This document shows, piece by piece, positions 50,811-64,000 of a DNA stretch of 64,000 nt. Origin of the DNA: Euglena gracilis (taxonomy: Eukaryota; Euglenida; Euglenophyceae; Euglenales). Position 1 is the first letter of the stretch; every line of letters starts with the position of its first letter. The notes below the pieces were generated by a model. That model did no database searches and had not been told where the DNA came from. It was given only the letters and a program-made list of their open reading frames with translations. A program made the position numbers and the translations under genes. The stretch covers positions 41,936,437-42,000,436 of the forward strand of contig CP154956.1 of NCBI GenBank assembly GCA_039621445.1, in the 5' to 3' direction.

Positions 50811-53025
50811 AACTTTGGCCATTTTATACAGCTTTGGCTTGTTTTGACTTAGCCGTTTTGGCCATTTTGGTTTGGAAAAAAGTCGAAAAAGATCGTAAAA
50901 AATTTTCTTTGTCCGAAACGATGTTTTTTTGGAAAAACCGTTTGAGCCGAAAATGAGTACCAAAACGAACCAAAAATTGCTTCCCTTAAATCCGCCTCTG
51001 CCCAGCGTCCGAGCCACGTTTTCGGTTTTTACAGTGATAAACCGCGCAAGGTTAAGAGCTCAGCACTATTCAGAACCTGGTTATTTGGGGGGGGTTACCA
51101 TTACAAAGCACTGTTGAGCAATAGTGCCACGAACGTGCACAGCCTGTGTTGGTTCTCTTATTTCATTTGGAAGTATTTGAAAAAAAATCAGCAACCTGTT
51201 GGAAAGCAAACGGAGTCTGCTTGGGTGAGTTCGCGAAGGTCTGTTAGCCTCCCAGGGGGAACCCCGGTCAGCCAAGCGTGCGAACCTTGCCTGTGCCGCC
51301 GATGCCAATGCTTCCCGTCTCTCCAATGGCGACCGCCCTCCCCTCCCACTCGGGCCACCTCTGGGCCCCCACCACCCTCAGGGCGAAGCTGGCCCCGGCC
51401 CTCCCACAGCCCGGCCCCAACCCCGTCGTTGTGGTTGGCGGTGGCCATCGCAGGTGCCTCGCCTTTCACCCGGCACAGCAACTTCCCTTGTCGCGCCGTC
51501 TCGTTGCACCACCTGCCATGTCCCCCTCAGGAGGGCGAAGCCGACGCCGCGATACTGGTGGCAGGGTTCGATATAAGGAGGGCGCATGGGGTTGAGGTGG
51601 GGGTGTCCCCCCTCCCGGCCTGGAGGGGCTCTGGGCCGCCCCCCCCCTTCCAAGGGGACGGGAGCGACCCCCGGGGGGCATTTTTTTTTGACAAATTCTT
51701 GTCCAAAAGTGCCCAAAACGTCATTTTTGGACGTTTTTGGCCAAAAATCAGTCACCCAGACTGCGCCACTGTTTAGGTGGGGGGTGTCACCCCCTGGACT
51801 GGGGGTCCAACCCCCCCAATCTACCCTTATATCAAAGCCTGACCGGTGGAGGTGCCAGCCGGAAGAGCGCTGCTGTGATGGCCTGTCCAGCGGTGACGGA
51901 ATTGGACGTGGAGGAGGAGGAAGGCGTGGCGAATGGCACTGCCCGGCCGAAAGCCAAGAATGTCGCAATTCGTGTCACACTCCTGGTGCCCACATATGGC
52001 AATGTCTGCCTAACGTTCATTGCGTGCCAGCATACGTGTGTGTGCGCGCGCGTGAACATGCGTATGTGTGTGTGTGCGTGTGTATGTGTGCGATGTGGGC
52101 AAGGACACGCACACGCGCGCGCACGCACGCTTGCACACATGTGCATATGCCCTCACCATGGACACATGCAGGTTGGTTTGGATTTTGCCATGTATGTGGG
52201 GGCTTGGCAACAAAGGATGCGGAGCGTCAGGTTGTTGGGGGGCATCCCTGACCATCCCTGCAGCTTGGTTAAGTGGCGCTGTGATCAGGATGGTGGTAAA
52301 AAGGGCAGTGGGCAGAAGCAGAATTGGTATGCCTCAGTCCACTTTTTATGCACCTTCCTTTGTTTTATGTGTTGCAATGACAGGCCTCTTTTCACCCCCC
52401 TTTTGAATTTAACCACCCTTCAGTGGAAATTGAGAAAGTGTGAGATGCTGCCAAGGAAGGAAAAACATATTGCCTGCACTGGATGGGAGATATGCCCTTT
52501 TCGAGGGAGTTCTGGGCACACTGCAGCAAGCGCAGGACAGTGAATATTTTTGTGGTGTCCAAATGAACCTCGAATTCATTATTGCAGTCGAAATCATGCA
52601 GTGGTCAAGGGCACCAGTGTTTGCTGTGCCCTCAAGGTGCAAGGCAGCATCCTCACCTCTGCCCCACAGGGTTTGCCAACTGGTATCCCCTGTGAATGGG
52701 TTTGTGGAGGGGCGAAATTGGCCGTGATTCCTTGAACGCCGGTTCGGGCGTGAAGCCAGAGCCACCTAATCCACGGTTTCAACAACTGTGTCCAGAACGC
52801 CGGTTCGGGCATGAAGCCGTGTTTCAGAACGCCGGTTCGGGCGGCCGCCCGAACCGGCGTTCTGGACACAGTTTTTGTATCAAAAACCATGTTCTGCCTG
52901 CCCCGTGCGGGGGTTCCTGCCCCTCGTGGACTTGGGCAGCAGTCTGACTGACGCTTCATTTCAACTCTCCCCACCCCATCCATCCGGCTGAGTTTTTTTT
53001 GACCCCGTGGGCGGGCGGGGTGCAG
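50811..53025. other. Stretch upstream of the methyltransferase gene
   Basis: Candidate GC-rich exons occur at about 51280-51480 and 51530-51600 (frame with EGEADAAILVAGFD), and a possible ATG at 51880 (MACPAVTELDVEEEEG). None shows a recognised domain or a verified splice chain to the methyltransferase. A (gt)n/(ca)n tract lies at 52030-52145. Confidence 0.35.
52735..52870. repeat. Palindrome, AACGCCGGTTCGGGC type
   Basis: Three direct copies of aacgccggttcgggc (about 52736, 52798 and 52829) and one inverted copy, gcccgaaccggcgttctgg, form a hairpin centred near 52845. The words tgtgtccag and ctggacaca extend the stem. Confidence 0.8.
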
Positions 53026-59194
<6,169 letters not shown>

Positions 59195-59770
59195 CGGCTG
59201 TCTCGCACCGGCGGCCCAGTTTCCCCTCAGTGACCCTGCGACACACTGCGTGCCCCCTGTGTGCCGTGCTTGCTGGACGGAGTGGCAATTCCTTTGCGTT
59301 TGCCGCCCTCCCACTCAGCAGGGGCTGTCCCTGCAGCTGGGGCGGAGTTGAATGGAAATCCGTGGCTGGTGGGGTGACGGACCCGCCCAGATGCTGGCAG
59401 GTGGGGGAGGGGGGTCCCATCTTTCGGCCTTCCGGAAACACGGAACAACCAACACTTTGTTTTCTGAAAAAGAAAAATCAAAAAAATCCGAAGGTGCATG
59501 GAAATTGTTCCATTTTTTTGCATCAACAAAAGGGAAAATTGTACCACCTATCCAGCGGCGCTTCCATGTGCTCCACTCGCACGTTGCCAGAGGGTGGGAA
59601 GCCGAAATTTGGGAGGGAGCCTCCAACATGTCGGCTTTGGATGTGAGGGCTGGTGGCCCCCTTCATGCCCTCTCCCCCTGATCCTCTGAGCTTTCTTGCA
59701 ATGGTGCAAGAAGTCTTTCAAACTGCTCCGTTCCCCAAACTCAAAAGCGAATTATCAAAAATTTTCCAAG
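59195..59770. other. Intergenic region
   Basis: No gene is seen after the putative methyltransferase stop at 59192-59194. The stretch ends at an acceptor-like ttccaag before the next exon. Confidence 0.4.
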
Positions 59771-62700
59771 TCTCCCATTGGACGCCGCCATGGTGTGGCG
59801 CTTCATACGGGACTTGGCGTCTGAACAGAATTTGGCCCCCCACTGTGTGATGGTTTGCAGAGACGATGGGCTGTATGTGACGTCCGTCAACAGCGATGGA
59901 CGTGCCCTGTTGCACACGACACTGCACACTGCCACTGCGGCCCAACGGGCTGAGGTATCCCCTCCCATTGCTAATGATGGGCAGCAGCACAGCAAGGAAC
60001 AAATTTTCAGTCACCTGAGGTCCAGCTGTCATTCAATAAAATTATCGCTAAATTTTTGTTTGAAGCTATCCAGGATTAGGGCTTGCTTATCTTCTTCCCT
60101 TGGATGAGTATTTGCTAACAAAATGAGGAATTCTGAGAAGTGCTAACAAAAATTGAAAAGTACAGAGCCTTTGTCACCGATGAAAGCAAAGCTACTTGGG
60201 TTCACGTTGTACTCTGCTTTCAAGCTTTTTTTGGTTGTCCGAACGTTTTCCACTGGTGTGTTATGGTCAGGGTTCGGGTTGATATAAGGTTGGTGTTGGC
60301 ATTGGCTTTGTCACTGTCGACAAGCAATTCTCTAAACGGACCCTAGCCCTCTCTCTCCTGACCAAAACGCCAAGAACTCGAACTCTTCCCTTAATATGCT
60401 GCTAGCACGCTCTGGGCGGTCAGCACTTGAACGTTGCCCCAAAAAACGTTGCCCGCTAAAATGACGAGGGTCCCCTGAGCTGCCCCCCCCCCCGACCTGG
60501 AGGGTGGGTGGATGGCCAACCGTCTCTCCGACAGCATTTGCAGAGAGTGCATCGGAGGGATCTTCCCTTCGTTTTCTCCCGGCAAACCGGTTGTGCGGAG
60601 TGGGTTCACACTCACACTGCCTCCCTCCGCAGGGCGGTCGTCCCCGACCTGGGGGGACACGCGCTGGCGCTGACGTACCACAGTCTCGAGGCGCAGCTCC
60701 ACAGCCTCAAGGTCCATTCTGCCCCCCTGGCTGGCGTTTGCCCCTGGGGCTTCCCCCCCAACCGTTGCCTGTCTCACGGAGGGGCCCTCCAGCCTGCCCA
60801 TCAGTGGGAAGAGTACCAGTCTGCCTGTCTGGGTGGTGGGTGGGACTCTGACCCCCTCCACCAGGCCTTCCGCAGGAATCCCCGGAACCGCAGCAGGTGG
60901 GGCGGTCCGACCCCCCCACCTGGCCTTCCTGTATAGCCCTGTCCCCGGCTACCCAGGAGGGCGTCCTGGGCCTCACGGTGCAACTCGTCCACGCGGTCTG
61001 CTTTGTGCCGCTGGCCACGGGGCCGGGGACCGTCGCCCTCTGCTTCGCCGCACTGGAGTCCCCGCAGGCGCGGTGTGTGGTGGACCGTGCTGACCCATCG
61101 CTGCCGGCCGAGCCTCTTCCTGTGGTAAGACGGCCGCAGCTTGTCACCGTCGGCTGGCGGAATTTTTATTGCGGGGGGGGGGGACTGGGTGCTGGGGCTG
61201 GGGGACAGGGGGACTGCTCACAACCCAGTGAAATTTTGTCAGAATGTGCTCACCTCCGTTGGAGGACGGGTGTCCGGCTGGTGGGTGGCCAACTGCAGCT
61301 GGTGGAAATCCTCATCCCAGTCCACCCCCATGCCCCCTGGCCAAGGAAGTGGGGGGGGGGATGGTGTGGAAGGGACTCGATCATTTGTGTGGGCTGCCTG
61401 TTTTGAGACCATGTGGATGCCATGGGCTTCATGAACCAATGCCAAAGTGCGTGTAGAACCTGCATGTTTTTGTCTGGTGATTGCGTCCATTACTGGTCAG
61501 GACGTCGCAATTTGTCGCCCCCCTCGAAAAACTGTGTCAGGTCATTGTCGCAGTCGGAATGCCACACGAGGGCGGTGGGTCTGCCGCATTTCCCACAGGC
61601 GTGCGATGACCCCAGAGCAGTACGCGGAGGCTTCCCGGCATCCCTGTACTGTCGTGCTGGCGTTCGAGGTTCTTGCAGGTCTACGCAGTCTCTGTGCAGT
61701 ATGCGCGCACTGCGAACTCCAATCGGGGCCTCCTTGTGATATGTGCCTGACGTTCCATTTCAACTCCTTTCCAAATTGCCCACATGTGTCGGTGGGAAGG
61801 GGGGAGGGTTGCAGATGTTTAAGTTGCACAGCAGCAGACCTTTCCTGAGCACCAGGCACTGTACATTTGTCGATCCCAACGAGCATTTTTCTTTTGTCCA
61901 AGCCAAACAAAACAAAAACATGTTGCAGTTGTACCAATTCCCTCCTGTCTGTGCACTTCACACATCAGCATATTAACCATAACAGGGGGGGGAATTGACA
62001 TCCGCAATGAATTGACATCCGAATTGCATCTAAGGGGGAATTGACGTCCGCAATTCTTCCACCACTTCCACATTTTTTTTGCAATTTATCCAATTTTCCC
62101 GCAGCCTTTTCCGCAATTTTTTCCTTTTCTGCATTTTTTTTTTGGCATGAACGTGAAAATGGAAGGCAAAATGAATTCCGGCCATTCTTTGAACGTTTGC
62201 AAGGGACCTCCTTTTTTTGTTATTTTGGTAAAATATGCAAAAAATTGCCAAATTTTACAAGTTTTGACAAAATCTGGCAATTTCGTGTCCTTTTTTAAGT
62301 TTGGGGTTTTTGTTAGTTTTTTTCCTGATTTCTGCTGGAATTAATTTCGACATAAAAAATTCCGCGTCCTGAACAGATTTGACCTCAGACCAAAGATTTT
62401 GGCAATTTTTCGCCGGGTTTCTTATTTTTTTTTTCACCCAAGAAATTCCATATTTCCAGAATCATCATGTTCCCAAAATTACAAAAAACATGCTTTTGGA
62501 CTTTTTTTGTTGGAAAAAAAATGTGAATAACGACGGCTTAAAGCTCACACATGTTGCAAATGACCAAATTTGTGTTTTACCAAGTCCCCTCCAGCAGAAG
62601 TGTGCTAATTCCCAAAACCGCAATTTCGTAATTTATTCCGCAATTTTCTCACAATTTCCGCAATTCTTCCGCAATTTTCGCACAATTTTTCCGATGGCCT

Positions 62701-63844
62701 CCCATATCAACCCCCCCCTGCCATAACTGGAGCAATGGATGGTTTTTCTCGACGTGATTTTTTTTCCAAAATCATTTCATCCAACGTCATTTCCTGTAGG
62801 TGTGATTTTGCTTCCTGCATTACTGTATGTGCACGTGCGCCTGTTTGAGCATTCCTGCATGCAGCGCGCGTGTATGCGTGCCTGCCTGCATGTTCATTTT
62901 GTGTTTACATGTGCCATTCATTCTTGTGTCCAAACACTTTTGGCGAACCCCGTTTCACCCACACCGTGCACAGGGCAGTGGCAGCAGTCCTCTGTGTCCA
63001 TAGAACATCCCACCGAGGCCAGCCCCGCCCCATGGTGTGTCCCCACCCTGATCCCTGTTTTCCAGATTCTGGACCCATTTAAGCTTGGTATGTTGGAGCA
63101 ACTGAAAAGGTGAAAAGGTGGTCATCCCCCGTTTCATCTTCCGTGTTTCTGTGTGCAAAAAGAATGTTGTGTGCACGTGTGTTTGTGTGTGCGTGCATGT
63201 GGATGTGTTTCCAAGGCACCTGTCTTGTAGTATTGTGCTATGTCCCGTTTCATATAAACCCCCCAACTTCATATTTGGGTGGGATTCTAAGACGCTCAGC
63301 AGGGGATTACATTTACATTTTGCTTGTCCTTGGGAAGGAACCAAGCTTCTTTTGGGTGGCCTCATGAACGTTCATTGCCTTCAATAGTAGTCAAATTCCA
63401 GTTCCATACCTTCCAGTTTCCCCCAAAACATGCAAATTTTTTTTTGCTCAAATGGGTCATTTCTTGTGAACGGAAATGTCCCCCCAAAACTTTTCATGCT
63501 TTCATTTGACTGGCACCCCCAGGAGGCCGTCTGTTCTTATGTGGTTTGCAGGCAGAAACCTCCTTTCCTGCCAAAGGAGTGTGTTCTTTGCAAAGTGCTG
63601 CCATCCCCCCCCAAACCACCACCAACCCACCCCGCCCCCGGACCTGTCAGGTCCCCACACTGGCCGATGGCCGATGGCACACCAGCGAAGGCCCCGGACT
63701 GGGGGACCCGGATGCCCCGCCGGTCGTCCCCGCAGCGTGCTGCCCTGCGGCGTGGACCTGCTGCACGTCGCCGCCACCTTCGACCGCTGCGCCGCGCTGG
63801 CGCTGGGTCGGGTCCACGTCTGGGCCGTCCGCCCGGCCGGCGAG
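59771..63844 (+). CDS. Unidentified multi-exon protein (partial)
   Basis: Four exon candidates have good splice sites. 59771-59954 (MVWRFIRDLASEQNLAPHC, DDGLYVTSVNSDGRALL) ends at gag|gtatcc in phase 0. 60633-60711 (AVVPDLGGHALALTYHSLE) ends phase 0 at aag|gtccat. 60957-61124 (GLTVQLVHAVCFVPLAT, ALCFAALESPQARCVV) has cccag acceptor and gtg|gtaaga donor, phase 0 on both sides. 63736-63844 (VLPCGVDLLHVAATFDRC, GRVHVWAVRPAGE) has ccccgcag acceptor and gag|gtgtgg donor. The second and third join in frame. I do not recognise the family. The DDGLYVTSVNS segment faintly recalls a sliding-clamp fold (Rad9/Hus1/PCNA type), which is a guess. The final exon lies beyond the window, and all four may not belong to one gene. 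Confidence 0.45.
62070..62720. other. T-rich intronic sequence with GCAATTTT words
   Basis: Repeated cgcaattttt, ccgcaattc and gcaatttatcc words at 62070-62130 and 62620-62690 flank ordinary AT-rich sequence. The phrase gaattgacatccgcaa is repeated at 61990-62055. No exon is seen. Confidence 0.5.
63240..63330. repeat. Remnant of an AAATATAAA-type foldback element
   Basis: tataaaccccccaacttcatatttgggtggg followed by attctaagacgctcag resembles one end of the 37581-37982 element. The opposite end is not found. Confidence 0.4.
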
Positions 63845-64000
63845 GTGTGGCCCCTCGGGCGAGCGTCCTGTCCCTACCCCAGGGGCTGGCGACGACGAAG
63901 AGGGCCACTTGGTGACACACCCACATCGGTTCTGTGGTCCCACCTGGCTCGTGGCTGTATTGGGAGAGCGATGCCGCCACACTGCTGTAGCACCGGTTTT

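Overview
This window looks like nuclear DNA of a repeat-rich, GC-rich unicellular eukaryote, most likely an alga or other protist. The evidence is a set of genes cut into short GC-rich exons (about 54 to 270 bases), separated by long introns full of T tracts, dinucleotide repeats and foldback elements. The proteins include a DEAD-box helicase, an exostosin-like glycosyltransferase, an RRM protein and an eEF1A relic with a spliceosomal intron. Most introns are GT-AG, but several junctions read best as GC-AG, and a few conserved-motif junctions fit neither. The lineage cannot be fixed from the sequence alone. Frequent GC donors would suit a dinoflagellate-like genome, while the canonical eEF1A relic argues for caution.

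Positions 1-24,500 are a transposon graveyard. They hold a hAT-type element with a perfect 8-bp target duplication (1025-1920), a hAT transposase relic (12144-12975), three relics of one tyrosine-recombinase (Crypton-like) family (5190, 14306 and 15725), a half PHD finger, a composite repeat split by a 2-kb insertion that carries a broken eEF1A, a tRNA-like Pol III unit and many palindromic elements built from C/G homopolymers. I recognise no intact gene here. An orphan exon on the minus strand lies at 18571-18690.

Positions 25,300-47,071 hold three genes, all on the plus strand. The first is an exostosin/RXYLT1-like glycosyltransferase (25318-35191, eight exons whose splice phases agree throughout). 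The second is an RRM-type RNA-binding protein (36031-41821, seven exons, about 220 residues). The third is a DEAD-box RNA helicase (about 42133-47071, eleven exons). Their introns carry TA-bounded foldback elements and a hAT element.

Positions 47,800-64,000 hold a possible signal-peptide exon (47808), a tandem-repeat field (49740-50810) interrupted by a 202-bp hAT element, an RlmI-type PUA plus SAM rRNA methyltransferase (53026-59194) with a 0.9-kb CA repeat in its last intron, and phase-consistent exons of an unidentified gene (59771-63844) that probably continues beyond the window.

The most striking feature is a superfamily of foldback elements, at least a dozen here. Each is bounded by TA and built of C8-C15 tracts alternating with a subfamily-specific 8-10 base word. 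One copy has a paralogous empty site in this window. With the hAT elements they account for much of the non-genic and intronic DNA.
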